Source: Lamellibrachia columna | Lineage: Eukaryota > Annelida > Polychaeta > Sabellida > Siboglinidae | Length of the DNA stretch: 64,000 nt | Direction: 5' to 3' | NCBI GenBank assembly: GCA_963662155.1 | Contig: OY759266.1 | Span: forward strand, 54,927,510-54,991,509 | Shown: piece after piece, positions 39,051-56,833 of the stretch | Layout: the number at the start of each line of letters is the position of its first letter | Position numbering within the stretch: the stretch's first letter is position 1 | Notes under the pieces: model-generated | The model's input: only the letters and a program-made list of their open reading frames with translations | The model's database searches: none | What the model was told of the DNA's origin: nothing | Translations under genes and position numbers: made by a program

Positions 39051-40251
39051 ATATATACACACACCAAGGTACAAGTGGTACACTACAAACCAAGGTACAA
39101 GTGGTACACTCGTACCAGGCCCTCACAAACCAAGGTAAAAGTGGCACACTCGTACCAGGCCATCACAAAAAGGCGTCCCACAAAATCAATCACAATCCAT
39201 CTAATTACCTGCTTAACGGCTCTTTTCGCTTCCCCTGAATCGGGCTCCGACCTCTGATCAACGTCAAGGGAATGAACTGACCCAGTTCGGTGGACTAGTT
39301 GCATAAACTCTCACAGGTGACCTAGAGCATGAAGTCTCACCAGAGCCGACGATGTATCAGATGTTGATCAAGAAAGAATCTCGGGGGCACTTTCCCCAAT
39401 GTGGACTTACTGCTTCGCATACAAACGACTTTGATGATTAGCAACTGTAGAGGGGAGAGGTATTTTTCCAAGTCAGAATTGCTCCCGTTTCACTGTTGTC
39501 TGCACCACCATTGGTTGTACCTCCTTGGTTACAAACCATTCAATGTAAAATCGATTGTAGGTCCTATATGTATTTAGTAAATTTATGAAGGTTAAATAAA
39601 TCGTAGAAATTAAGAACAGGTGGCTCATACAAAAGTGATTAAATTTAGTCTTAGTTTGAGTCTCCCGCTCCTTATATGTGACATTAATTTATTTTCATAC
39701 TGTACAATATGTTGTTATCACCTCATTTTTTAGTTTACTAAAATTAATATATATTGTTTCTGTATTGAAAATTTTGTTTTGTTGTGTCTTTGGGATAAAT
39801 CAATATTTCCTCTTCCTCTCTTTCACTCTCCACTTAAAAGTCAAAGGCAGCTTTACGAGTTGACACCTGCCATTTTCCCAGTTTTGCACATTTTTGATCC
39901 AGGAGTGATAATCAATACCCGCTGTATTGAGTGACCTCTTCTTACGTACGTGGACACGCATTAACTAAATAATTAATGATTAACGTGATAATTAATGTGT
40001 AGCAGTCACTACCACGGTCCAAAGCCATCAAGGAAATGTCTAACAGTCAAATGCTAGTTAGCTCACGGGTACTAACAGGGTGCGGGGTGCTATTTCTGTG
40101 AACAGCGTGTGCCGATGCAGCATGGTTCGCGTTAATTGTTTTTTAGAAGTCAATTCATTGACTCCAGGCAGGCAAACTGGACAAGGATTGCTGCTGTGTA
40201 CACTAACGCCATTTCTGTGCATGTGTACGGCTTGCACTGACCTTCTTCTTC

Positions 40252-40264
40252 GGTCACGGTGACC
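40252..40264. promoter_or_regulatory. ERE-type palindrome GGTCACGGTGACC, unit B
   Basis: Identical to the unit A site, about 3.35 kb downstream of the GST-B stop codon. A CACGTG E-box-like core follows closely. Confidence 0.4.
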
Positions 40265-41942
40265 GCGCTCGATGACTAGAGGTTCACGTGACCGTGTCAC
40301 GATGACGGCTACTGCAGTGGCGTGTTGGGGAGGAGGGGCGTGGGGGTGGGGGCGGCATTGGGCCATGGTTTGATTTTTTTCCCGTATGTAACCTGTTGTG
40401 CCGCTACATATTGGAGTGGGTAGGTGGCCACGTTTACCCCCCCCCACCTCCGTGAGATCGTAGATATGCAGTATGGAAGTGGTTAGACTGCAGGATTGAC
40501 AGATACATTACGTGACAGTTTTTGCCTAGCAACTAGGTCCGCCAAGCTAATAAACATGGTCACACTCGTATTTTTCGTTGCATTATTGGCTCAATAAGTT
40601 GTCTTTGCGATAAAAACAAAGGGCAACGTTGTTTCAGCTAGAACAGTATGTTGGAAAGTTTGATCTGGCTGATGTATAAAGGTAATGTAATATATATTCT
40701 TCAAGCTTCGCTTTAGCAACCGTGTTTACATATTATGTAAACAAGGTTGCTATGTCAACATGGTTGCTAAGGCGAAGCTTGATAACATAAATATGATTGC
40801 GACGTCAGACTCTGGATCAGTCAGTCTGGATCGTGCACGTGATGATGACAGATGGCGGTTGCGTGCTTAGACTGCAGTGGCGTGGTGACTGCGTGCGCAT
40901 TACCACTGTCTCGACAGACTGGTAATTTAATTGCCAGCCCCGGGTACTCTTTTCCTCACAAGAATTAAGGAACTCGCATGGCGGTACGAACTGAAATACG
41001 TTTATAGGCATGTAGGCCTACTTGACTCACTGGAGAACCTTCACAGCACATTAAACTGATAAAGCTTCACTCATTTTAATTAGCCAAATCCCCGGATGAG
41101 AGTCTAATTAATATAATTATGTATGGTACCAGAATCTGGACGCATACATAGCTTCCGTCACACTCTGCATCTCAACATCAATTTTCCAGGCTCCTCGCTG
41201 TGGCGCCACCGTTTGTCGCACACATCTTTGCCTAGTCTCGCTTATCCGACTCTCGCTCGGCTTTGTGAATTCGCCGAGAAGAGAGTCTGGCAGCAGAGAC
41301 GTGATCTCATTGTTACACATTGTCACCACTTCATTTTGTGTAGGCGTTCCCGTGAAGCGTCAGCAGCCAATCAGCGTCATTGTCGAGATGCTACTCTAAA
41401 CATTTTTTTGCATGATTTAGCTTTTCAATCGGACAGTTGTCTCAATATAATTAAATAAAATTTCAAATAAAATTTATTTTGACACCGCATATCCCTAAAA
41501 AATAGAATCAGGGGTGTTAACAATAAAAATAAAATACATTGCATTACCGAATATAATTATTACAATTAAAGTTTAAAGTTAAGTCAAATTGCGTGGTATC
41601 AACCAACTGATAAAAGTTAACTCTTATTTTATGAATTAGTCAAATGCCTGAATGACATTGTAATTAGCTAATTATGATGGAAATTATGTATGCCCCCAGA
41701 ATCTGGGCGCATACATAATTTCCATCACAATGAAAACCCCACTCTGCATCCCGGAGAAGACGTGTGCGACAAACGGTGGCGTCACAGCGCGGAGCTTGGA
41801 TAATCGAGGTGATTCAACAAAAGGGAAGGGGAAGCTGAAGGGAAAGTCACTGGCGGTTAGAAGAGGGACACATAACGGACCGAAAGACGCGCTGAAGAAA
41901 CAAAAGAGAAGACGCGTCAGCACCAGCAACGAAGAGAAAGCA

Positions 41943-42096
41943 TGGCCGTATGTCACATGGCCGTATGTCACATGGCCGTATGTCACATGGCCGTATGTCA
42001 CATGATCGTATGTCACATGGCCGTATGTCACATGGCCGTATGTCACATGGCCGTATGTCACATGGTCGTATGTCACATGGCCGTGTGTCACATGCG
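41943..42096. repeat. 15-bp minisatellite x10, unit B
   Basis: Same array as 34333-34486, including the variant units in the same order, so the array predates the 7-kb duplication. Confidence 0.95.
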
Positions 42097-43207
42097 ACGG
42101 GCCCTTCGTGAACTGTAGACAACGGGTACAGTGTCAGTGTCAGTTGTACAATGACTACATGCATAAAATGATGCATGTTTGATGCATGTCTGGATAAAAT
42201 ATAACGCAATGTTTTTTTTACATTTAGCAATAGTTTGTTTCATTTTAGTATTCGTATTTCATACAACGGAGAAAGAATGTTACTGTTGTGGGACAAGACG
42301 CCCCCAGATACTTCTTGTCCCATAGGAGAGGGCGTGTTGGCCCCAGGGGTGGGGCAAGATGCCCCCTCTGAACCATATATTTAATTACCGATAACATTAT
42401 TATTAACATTATTTTGGTTTTGCAGTCGTCACTAATGTTTTGGTATTACATACTGCAACCACACATTACACACTGCAACCACCCGGTGACGCCACTATCG
42501 TGGCCACGGCGCCCAAAGGGAGGCGATCGTCAAGGGCACTTTTTACTCAACAGTTGTGTTAAAGGCTGACCGAAGCGACATATATGCAACTTACCATCAA
42601 CAACGTTGCTCTTCGGAAGTGATTTAAGCTAATAATCTGTTATTCGTATCCCATTTGTCAAACGCGGGTCGTATCCTGTAATACACAAGAGTTGGCACCG
42701 ATGATGGCACTCTATGACTATATGATTTGTTAATGATAGATTACCAGCAAAGATATAATTGGTGAATGTGCGATTGTTATCAGCCTACGAGAGAAACTCC
42801 GAGGCTGCCGAAAAACATAATCGTTGTCTAATTTTCAAATTGACATCTTCATACAATCAGGTAGGCATTTTGTGCAATTTCCTTTATTAGTAATCATGGT
42901 TCACAATTTAAAATAAACATTACACCCCAGTAATTACAACAATTTACATCATGCATATATGAAACGTCACATTTTATTTTATTTTATTTGAGTAAAGTAC
43001 ACTTTTCTTTTATACATGAACCAATTCAGATGACATTTATTTTGCTCCTTAGCGAACTACTAGACCATAATGTTCTCTTTAGAGATAACTGCATTTATTA
43101 ATACCATATGCAGTAACAAGACAAAATGCACAAATTACTACGTTTGGTAGGATTCTGCAGCGTACCATGTATGTGTGTCATTTTATTCAAATATTCTTCA
43201 CCCTTTT

Positions 43208-43268
43208 GTATTGGTGAGCTTTGTATTGGTGAGTTTTGTATTGGTGAGCTTTGTATTGGTGAGCTTTG
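43208..43268. repeat. 16-bp tandem repeat, four units
   Basis: GTATTGGTGAGCTTT units, one more than in unit A. Confidence 0.9.
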
Positions 43269-43600
43269 CAAACATCATTGATAGCAAGTATGTATGCGCA
43301 GTTCCTATCCTGTGTCCATGTTCTTCATGAAGCTCTAGCCAAACAACAGTCAGTTATTTCTAACATTATAATTATTATTAATTCCAGCTTAGAAAAACAA
43401 CAACAGAGTACATTTCAAAGTTTATTTTACAAACTATATTACACATATTAAGTAATTCAACACCTCATAACAACATGATTAATTAAACATATAACGGTTT
43501 TAATTAATTTTCTGTATGAAAAAGTTATAATTTTCAGCGTTTTCCTTAGATGATGATAACTAATCCTAAAATGAGTGTTTTGTGATGCACACAGCTGTAT

Positions 43601-48720
<5,120 letters not shown>

Positions 48721-48728
48721 AGCTTATA

Positions 48729-48878
<150 letters not shown>

Positions 48879-49345
48879 TATATATACACGCACACAGTGC
48901 CTTATAATTTCATAAAACGTCCCGACAAACTAATTCTCAGAGCCAGGGCAGAGGAATATCCTAATTGTTGGACACTCACAGGTTGACAGGTATGTTATGT
49001 GGCCCTACGTCTGTCTCCACTGTGAGTTGTCGTGGATATCAAGTTTCAATTAAATGCGTGTATAGCGACTTTCCATGTAAAGACGTGGAAACAAGAAGGC
49101 ACAGATACACTGGAATAACAATTATGTACTAAAAATTATTACGCCACCTTTCGACAATACACAAGGTATTTATGATACGGGCGTGAGGCCGTGCTGTTTG
49201 CGCTGTCACGAGACGGCATAGCCTACGCGGTGGACTCTTGAGTCGGTGTGTACCGTGTAATATTTCACACGCCCCCTAAATCGACCAGCCATGGCATTGA
49301 ATAAAATCTGATCTGCCAAGTGTTATCCCCACGCTAACACTGATT

Positions 49346-49688
49346 CTTCTTCTTCTTTGTGTTAGGCGGCCACCATCCATTAAGCAGAATCTGCTGGAAG
49401 ATTCTGCTGCGCTGGTTTTCTAAGAGTGTCCTTCTCTAGAGTTAGTGAATCAATCACAGGTTTTTCATTTCCCTGTGACTGTGTGGGATCTTTTTCTTCC
49501 CCTGGCACAAACACCGGATAGAAGGAACCAACGGCTTTTACTGTCTTTTCCGAAAGACACAGGCAAAGTCGGGTGAACGAAATTGTCCAAGCTTCGAAAC
49601 GGTGGAGGTGGTTTCGAACCACGGTCCCTTCTACCGAAAGCCCGACGCTCTACTACACGACCACCGCACCCCACTGACCACCGCGTCC
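49346..49688 (-). mobile_element. SINE family 2 with 8-bp target duplication
   Basis: tRNA-like head on the minus strand (GGTGGTCGTGTAGTAGAGCG A-box region, GTGGTTCGAAACC B box), body, and (AAG)n-like tail at the left end. Flanked by CACTGATT at 49338-49345 and 49689-49696. Module M3 keeps the uninterrupted AACACTGATTTACCG site. Confidence 0.9.
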
Positions 49689-49747
49689 CACTGATTTGCC
49701 GTCCATACGTTACACACCTCGCTATTCGCAACACAATGTATACTCAC

Positions 49748-49884
49748 CCAAATTAAAAGGCAGCCCTGTATTCACCGAGTGAAGCTTGTGCGACAGTGTT
49801 CGGTCGTCTTGTTTCAGCGACAGTGTTGCCGGTGCAGGGTGTCTCTCGGCGATATGTGTGCACTGACAGGCCGCGCCGTTTATA
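49748..49884 (-). promoter_or_regulatory. Predicted promoter and non-coding first exon of GST B
   Basis: On the minus strand, a TATAAA box (49879-49884) inside a GC-rich context is followed by a TGTCAGTGCACACA initiator-like region about 20-30 bp downstream. A donor GG then GTGAGTATAC ends the exon at 49748. Splicing to the acceptor at 47520 would give the GST B 5'UTR. The same arrangement recurs in M2 and M3. Confidence 0.5.
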
Positions 49885-50774
49885 TTTAGTCGCCCGGCGA
49901 CCCTTTTGCACACCGCACTAGCTGGTGTCACCGTAACACAGCATTGCAATCTAAGCACTTTCCGCCGTGTCTGTCACCAAATGTAATGACTGTTACTTCT
50001 GGATGATTCTACGACGTCTATCAGACGTCGACGGACTGTATTTTCTGGTGTATTCTGCGACGTCGGTCAGACGTAGACTCGACTGCGGTTGTGGTGGTAA
50101 TGGTGATTGTTACGGTGGTCGTGACGGTGCACTTTGACCGGTGATGGTAGTACGTGTCGCTGTGACAAGTGCGTCGCGTGTCTTGTCATGGTTGACCACT
50201 CCTGAATCAGGGCGCGCAGTGTAATGAGAACACTGTCACTTTTGTTCTAACCGCTGTTAAGATTAGACTTTTCTTGGTCTATGATTCCATTTGAATGACG
50301 AAATTGTCTAGTTATAGTCTATATGGCACATGCCGTTGATCTGCAAAAAAGGTCACCATAACAGCTTAGTGGGCGATATACCATAGGAAACTGAGACAAA
50401 GCGTTGAGTTTATACTATAATAATATAATAATAATGTATTTCTTTGCAATCATGGAGATTGAGTTAAAAGAAAACAGTACAGTAGATACATAACTATGAT
50501 GTATCATTAATGTTGTGAATGTTATGGATGCGAGTGGTGAAAGTAATATGCACGTGGGAGCAACCCGCCCACGTCCCTCCCCCTCCTCCCTCCCCCCTCC
50601 CTGAGTGGGTGAATGGAGGGTCTTATTATTTCAGTGGGGAGTAAACTTTTGAATAAAAAGAGTATCATGTATATGTGTTGATGCGTGCCTGTATTTGTAT
50701 ATATTTTTCAGCGAATTAACTAAGTATAATAATAATAATATTTTTATACGTACTAAATATAGACAATTCAATTA

Positions 50775-51497
50775 AAACAGTTTATATAAGCTTCTGTGTA
50801 CTTAAAACAGTTTATATAAGCTACTGTGTACATAAAACAGTTTATATAAGTTACTGTGTACATAAAACAGTTTATATAAGCTACTGTGTACATAAAACAG
50901 TTTATATAAGCTACTGTGTACATAAAACAGTTTATATAAGCTACTGTGTACATAAAAAAGTTTATATAAGTTACTGTGTACATAAAACAGTTTATATAAG
51001 CTACTGTGTACATAAAACAGTTTATATAAGCTACTGTGTACATAAAACAGCTTTTATAAGCAACTGTGTACATAAAACAGTTTATATAAGCTACTGTGTA
51101 CATAAAACAGTTTATATAAGCTACTGTGTACATAAAACAGTTTATATAAGCTACTGTGTACATAAAACAGTTTTTATAAGCAACTGTGTACATAAAACAG
51201 TTTATATAAGCTACTGTGTACATAAAACAGTTTATATAAGGTACTGTGTACATAAAACAGTTTATATAAGCTACTGTGTACATAAAAGTTTATATAAGCT
51301 ACTGTGTACATAAAACAGTTTATATAAGCTACTGTGTACATAAAACAGTTTATATAAGCTACTGTGTACATAAAACAGTTTATATAAGCTACTGTGTACA
51401 TAAAGCAGTGCACATAAGCTACTGTGTACATAAAACAGTGTACATAAGCTACTGTGTACATAAAACAGTGTACACAAGCTACTGTGTACATAAAACA
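50775..51497. repeat. 30-bp minisatellite, about 24 units
   Basis: Unit TTATATAAGCTACTGTGTAC plus ATAAAACAGT with a few point variants (TTATATAAGTTAC, TTTTATAAGCAAC) and one 2-bp deletion near 51287. Variant units at the right end read GTACATAAGC. The unit length is a multiple of three, so several frames on both strands are open; this is not evidence of coding. There are no spacers, so it is not a CRISPR array. Confidence 0.97.
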
Positions 51498-51599
51498 GCA
51501 AGCATTGAGCTCAACACTTCTATGAATAAAAAAAGAAGTGCTGCACGCATTATCTATACATTATCTATACATTATTTATACTCTCCAACACATCTTTTG

Positions 51600-52471
51600 T
51601 AAATGACACTTTGCGTATTAGTTACTCATCGAGCTCCTCCTGGTAGTGGGTTTGAACCATTTCGTAAACGTTTGAGTTTGGACAATATGCAATTGAAGCT
51701 TTTAGACATAATTATATGAGCCGCTACCTTGAAGGGCTAGATTAGAGAGCATTTTCACACTGGTGTTATTGCATTTTAAACAACTCTGCATAAATCGCAC
51801 CATTCCAATCATAATCTGAATTTGAATTGGTAAACAATCTAATAAAAGTGACACCATGTTACAGTAAATGCAAACTGGTAGATTGAACAGTTTTCTGATA
51901 CCTTTGCGCCACGTAGTATAAAACTCCTCAACACATTTGTCTTGTAAGTTCCACAGACATACACCATAGAAAGATGTTCAGTACGACATAAATAATTTAC
52001 GTTTTGTGCTTATATTACAAAACCCAAAATTAGCATATAATGCTTTTACACGCCATATAAAATCATGACACATATCTTTAACCATACCAGGTGAGTGCCA
52101 GGACCAATAATGTGACTTACATGCAACCCTTTTTTTACTCTGTTTCACTTGTGTGCCATCAAAGTAAAATGGGCAGTCGGTTACTACTTCGTATTTAATA
52201 AGTTGACATTTGACGAGTTAAATGGTAAATCATATTCATATGCAAATTCTAGACATATATCACACATTTTGTTCAGTGCACATATTGATGGAGCTACTAG
52301 AGATATATCATCAGCATAGCCAACTGCACCATAGTACTGATAACCAATGATACAATCGAACCCAGACATGCATAGTCTTGTTAACATTTCATCAATATAG
52401 ATAGAGAATAAATAATCAATTAATGTGTAATAGTCACTACCACCGTCAAAAGCCATCGTGGAAAATTCCAA
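51600..52471 (-). pseudogene. LINE reverse transcriptase C-terminal half, decayed
   Basis: Minus-strand motifs: FSIYIDEMLTRL, YYGAVGYADDISLVAPSI (Y-A-D-D active site), then FYTTWRKGIRKLFNLP and stops. It is a different LINE family from the CR1-like copies. It stands between the minisatellite and the 3' flank of GST C. Confidence 0.8.
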
Positions 52472-53100
52472 CAGCCACGCGCAAGTTAACTCGTGGCACT
52501 AACTGCGTGGTGGGCATTATTTCTGTGCACTGCTTATTCGGCCGTTTTCGTGTGCCGATGCAGCACGGATTCCCGTGTGTTTTGACACTTTAGAGGGACG
52601 CGCGGACTTTTCTCTGTTTGTGTCTCGACTACTGCATGTGGTTGAATCCGGGAGGTAAATGGGAATACGTCAATTCACAGACATACAGGATGATGACTAA
52701 GATATATACACAATGCACGTAAACTGCTTGGTATTCCGTTGTCCTCCCGGTCACGGTGACCGAGCACGGTGACTAGAGGTGTTTGTTAGTGAGCGTGACC
52801 GTGTCACGGTGACGGCTACTGTTGTGTGGGTGCTTAGATTGCAGTATTGTGACCCGGCGCCGTAATGACCATACAGGTCATGACAACAGGTGGCGGTTTT
52901 ATGTTGAGACTGCAGTGTCATGATGACTGTATAGGTACCTACGTATTACGTCTCTTTACTGATGACGGTAGTTTGCTTGCATAACCTACTAATTTTCCTC
53001 ACAAGAATTATCGAACCTGCATGGCGGCACGAACCGGCATGAGCTTGTTCATTGGGAAACCTTCACAACACATTAAGCGTCAATTAACCTGACAACTTGA
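52415..53100. repeat. Diverged copy of the 32370-33430 region (GST 3' flank)
   Basis: Shares TAATTAATGTGTA, GTCACTACCAC, CTAACTGCGTGGTG-like, the GGTCACGGTGACC palindrome, CCTCACAAGAATTA and TTCACAACACATTAA with units A and B. It extends the tandem homology to the far 3' flank of gene C. Confidence 0.75.
52749..52761. promoter_or_regulatory. ERE-type palindrome GGTCACGGTGACC, gene C flank
   Basis: Kept exactly although the surrounding copy has diverged from units A and B. A second GTGACCGTGTCACGGTGAC cluster follows at about 52795. Confidence 0.45.
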
Positions 53101-53487
53101 TTGAAGCTCCTGGAAATGAACCACCCATTTTGACCCAGCCCAGTGACCAACGTTGACCAGTGCGTTCGGTCTAATAGGGAGTGTCGAATTAACTTTTACT
53201 TTTTTTGTGTGGGTCCTTACTGGGTGTGCAGTGGCGTATTTGGGTCTGGGGAACCATGAGCCTCCCCCTTGGCTTAAGTTGTTTCTGTTGCGCCACTACA
53301 TGTTAGCGTGGTAAACTAATTGGTGACTAAGCTTGCCTCCCCCCTGGCCTCCCCTGGCGAGATCCTAGAAACGCGAAAGACGAAGATAGAGACGCGTGGT
53401 ACTAACTCTATCGAGTATGGCGGTAACCATACCTTAGCGGTTATTCAACTATGTTTGTGCATAAGCATTCATATTATTGTTGCGACG

Positions 53488-53528
53488 ACGGCATACAAAC
53501 ATACAAACATACAAACATACAAACACAC
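53488..53528. repeat. (CATACAAA)n microsatellite
   Basis: About five units of ACATACAA, ending in ACACACA. Confidence 0.9.
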
Positions 53529-53639
53529 ACAAAAATACAGCGTATGATGACAAACAAGAAAATACGGCGTACAACGACTCCAATGCTGCATTTAATGTGT
53601 GTGTATATACATCACACAGCACGTCTTAAACGCGTGTGT

Positions 53640-53990
53640 CATTATGATTTATTACATACGCGTTCAATATACGTGCCGTGCGATACTGGAGTGCAATACT
53701 AAAATCGGTATTGCACGTTCGTGACACGGACCGTACTAGTTATTTACGTCATGACGCGGCCATCGCGAACGGAATGGCGCGTGCGGTGACGAAGTCAAGT
53801 CGCCTGACTCCACTACTATTGTTTATGTTTACAACATAGAAAGCATAGCTACAAGTGAATCCCGCAGATGGTGCCCACCGACAGTGGAGTCGGGCGGCTT
53901 GACGTATCACGAAGGTTCAGTGCCGCATTTAATATTGCACCCTGTATCGCACGGCACGTATTGAAGGCGTGTGTAATTAAGCGTAAAATA
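53640..53990. mobile_element. Imperfect fold-back element
   Basis: Outer arms: ACGTGCCGTGCGATAC near 53670 against GTATCGCACGGCACGT near 53945. Inner arms: AAGTCGCCTGACTCCACT near 53797 against AGTGGAGTCGGGCGGCTT near 53883. No coding potential. Confidence 0.6.
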
Positions 53991-53999
53991 GAGACCGTA

Positions 54000-54715
54000 C
54001 ACTTTCTCTTGGTAAACAAAGAGGGACATCCAAATACCTTCCACCAGGTTGGTTTAATAAGTGTAACAAGGTTAAGTTTAATAAGATGTACACGGTTCGT
54101 CATATTGTAAGGCGAGCTAAACATATGGGACGCCACTGTGCCAGAGGTGTCAAGATTAACATAATATTATTAACAGAGTAACTAATACGCTCATCATCCT
54201 TAATGTCAGCAGTGACTGACATGTTGCTGTAGTTCACAGTGATGATGATAGGGGATGTAACAGGATGCAATGATGATACAGGATACAAAAACGTGAAAGA
54301 TAAGCTTCCAGACGATGTTCGAACATTTTTGCACACGCGGAGTGTATGCCATAAAGTCTGAGTCAAAAGTATTTTGAGAAAGTCAATCTTACGAAACACT
54401 CTAAAAACCTAGGTTTTCACCATTGGATAATGGCGGCACAAAAGTGTATTGCAATCGTTCCAATAACGCTTAGCGTTACAAGACTTCCCCAGCAAATGAC
54501 ATAATAGTGCTGTCAGGTTACTGAAGCGCGTAATCACGTGGTGTGTGAAGCATAAAACGTCATCATCCATCAACAAACAGTGTATGCAACTTCGTGACCG
54601 TAATATCTTATAGATACAATGAGAAAGAGTATGCTCACAAAGGCAGCTGGTTGTGACTAAATAGTTAATTATACGTATTAATTATATTTAAAAGTTAAAT
54701 GAATATGATAACAGT
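54000..54715. other. Intergenic stretch without recognised genes
   Basis: I see only short chance frames here. It has no homology to the other GST flanks that I can pick out by eye. Confidence 0.5.
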
Positions 54716-54744
54716 TAACAGATCCGCCTCTCGTTCCGACCACC

Positions 54745-55035
54745 GGAGATCCGATCCCGTGGTCCCGCCACAGGAGATCCGATCCCGTGGTCCCGCCACC
54801 GGAGATCCGATCCCGTGGTCCCGCCACCGCAGATCCGATCCCGTGGTCCGGCCACCGGAGATCCGATCCCGTGGTCCGGCCACCGGAGATCCGATCCCGT
54901 GGTCCCGCCACCGGAGATCCGATCCCGTGGCCCCGCCACCGGAGATCCGATCCCGTGGTCCCGCCACCGGAGATCCGATCCCGTGGTCCCGCCACCGGAG
55001 ATCCGATCCCGTGGTCCCGCCACAGGCACAGGAGA
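54745..55035. repeat. 28-bp GC-rich minisatellite, about 10 units
   Basis: Unit GATCCGATCCCGTGGTCCCG plus CCACCGGA, with single-base variants (CGGCC, CCACAGG). It is strikingly GC-rich in an AT-rich region. 28 is not a multiple of three, yet frames on both strands are open through it because the unit lacks stop triplets. Half-degenerate units continue to about 55190. Confidence 0.95.
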
Positions 55036-55599
55036 TCCGACGCCGCGGTCCAACCACCGGAGATCGACGGTCGAACCACCGTGAAGCCGCTTTCGAATGT
55101 CCAGCCACCGTGGAGTTGCTCTCGGCAGTAGAGCCACCGGGCAGCCGCTCTCGACGTTCGAGCCACCCAGAAGGCGCTCTCAACATAAGGCCTACACCCG
55201 TCCGCCCGGAGTGCAAGGCGTTCGCTGTTCGTTCCTTATGGTCAAGTGTTATCAGTTCAAATACCCCGATGGGTGGCAGCACTACACGCCGAATTTGCTA
55301 TTAGCTAGTTTCTTGTCCACCGGATGACGCCACACGCACGCACTCACGCACTCACGCACGCACGCACACACTTTAGGTGTGTTCTGAACTGATGATTTGT
55401 TATTCGCATGTCATCTCACAAAGGCGGCCACATCATGTAACACAACAAAACCTTGTTCAAAACCGTAAGAAATGTCTCACTCGCCCACAAGACCATTACA
55501 TTTAGGAATAACCGTAAGATTTACAGGTAATTAAGCCATAAGAGTTGGCACCTATGCAGTACACATGATTTGTTGATGGTAGATTTTAGACGTAGATGG

Positions 55600-55885
55600 T
55601 GGAAAGTAGTCCAAGTAAATATTTAAAGGTATTTCCTTATTATCCATACGTGTCAATATCCTGTCAATTAATTCTAGAGCGGCAAATTCCGTAGAATGTT
55701 CCTTTCTAAATCCATATTGGTTACCGTACATAAGAATCTAGCTGGTTGTAAATAATTGTTTCGATTACTTTTGAAATTGCAGGTATGATTGATATTGACC
55801 TGTAGTTGCAGAATAGGGTTTCGTCCCCTTTTTTATAAATTGGTATCGCTTTGGCAGTTTTGTTTGTAAAATATTTTCAGCAATG
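55600..55885 (-). pseudogene. LINE reverse transcriptase fragment
   Basis: Minus-strand pieces [35 protein letters not shown] and, after a frameshift, NQYGFRKEHSTEFAALELID are the fingers-palm part of a LINE reverse transcriptase, from yet another family. Confidence 0.8.
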
Positions 55886-56833
55886 TTTTGCCTGACAGTG
55901 ACATATCTAGGATCTCGCGGGGGGGGGCAGGCAAACTAGTCACCCATGTTACCAGGTAGAGGTGCATTGGAAAAATCAAACAATTTAAGCCAAAGGGGAG
56001 CCATGGCCCAATGTTCTCCCCCCTAAATACGCCCCTGTTGCCTGACCACCATTTCTACTGATGATGTCATGTAATGATTGTTGTAGATTCAATATGATTG
56101 TTGGTTATTGTCATACAACTGTCATCTATTCGGAGTGCTTCGTCACATAACATTTAATAAGATTTCCTCGGAACTTGATTTCTGACCTTTGAAGAATTGT
56201 ATTCCAAAATTGAGAGTGCATGTCAGTCTTTGACTTTTTGAATAAAATTAATTTCCATTTATACACGAACCCATTCAGATGGCATTCACTGTGCTCCTTA
56301 GAGAACTACTGTACTAGACTGTAATGTTATTTTAGAGATAACTGCATTCGTTCTCTATAAACATGTATACTCACAAATGACACCACTGTAGTATTCTGTA
56401 GTGTAGTATGTGTCATTTTATTCAAATATTTTTCAAGAACAGTTAAGTGTGTTTTGTAAAACAAAAAATTGGCTTTGTATTCTAACAAAGTTGTATTGAT
56501 GAGCTTTACAAACAATGTTGATAGCAAGCCTGCATGCCCAGTTCATATCTTGTGTCCATGTTCTTTATGAAGCTCTAGCCAAACAACAATCAGTTATTTC
56601 TAACATATTATTATTAATTCCAGCTTAAAAAAACAACAACATAGTACATTTCACAGTTTATTTTACAAACAGTATTACACAGAATAAGTAATGCAACACC
56701 TCATAACAATATAATTAAACACATAACGATTATATGAATGTTCTGTATGAGCAGCAACAAGTTATAATTATCAGTGCTTCATTAGATGATGACTAATCCT
56801 AAAATGAATGTCTTGTGATGCACACAGCTGTAT

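Larger units (their letters stand above)
49000..50545. repeat. Upstream module M1 (promoter-bearing segmental repeat)
   Basis: Shares long similarity with 61690-63080 (M2) and 63490-64000 (M3, runs off the edge): GCGCTGTCACGAGACGGC, CGACCAGCCATG, the predicted first exon, TCTACGACGTCTATCAGACG and CTTAGTGGGCGATATACCAT. Confidence 0.85.

Noticed and set aside
50775..51500. Repeat proteins of MYTVAYINCF type, or a CRISPR-like array
   Set aside because: The 30-bp unit is a multiple of three, so frames stay open by arithmetic. Units are contiguous without unique spacers, and this is an animal genome.
54699..55304. Long overlapping GC-rich frames on both strands (RSRGPATGDPIP type)
   Set aside because: Minisatellite without stop triplets. 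No splice or start context, and the 28-bp unit rotates through all frames.
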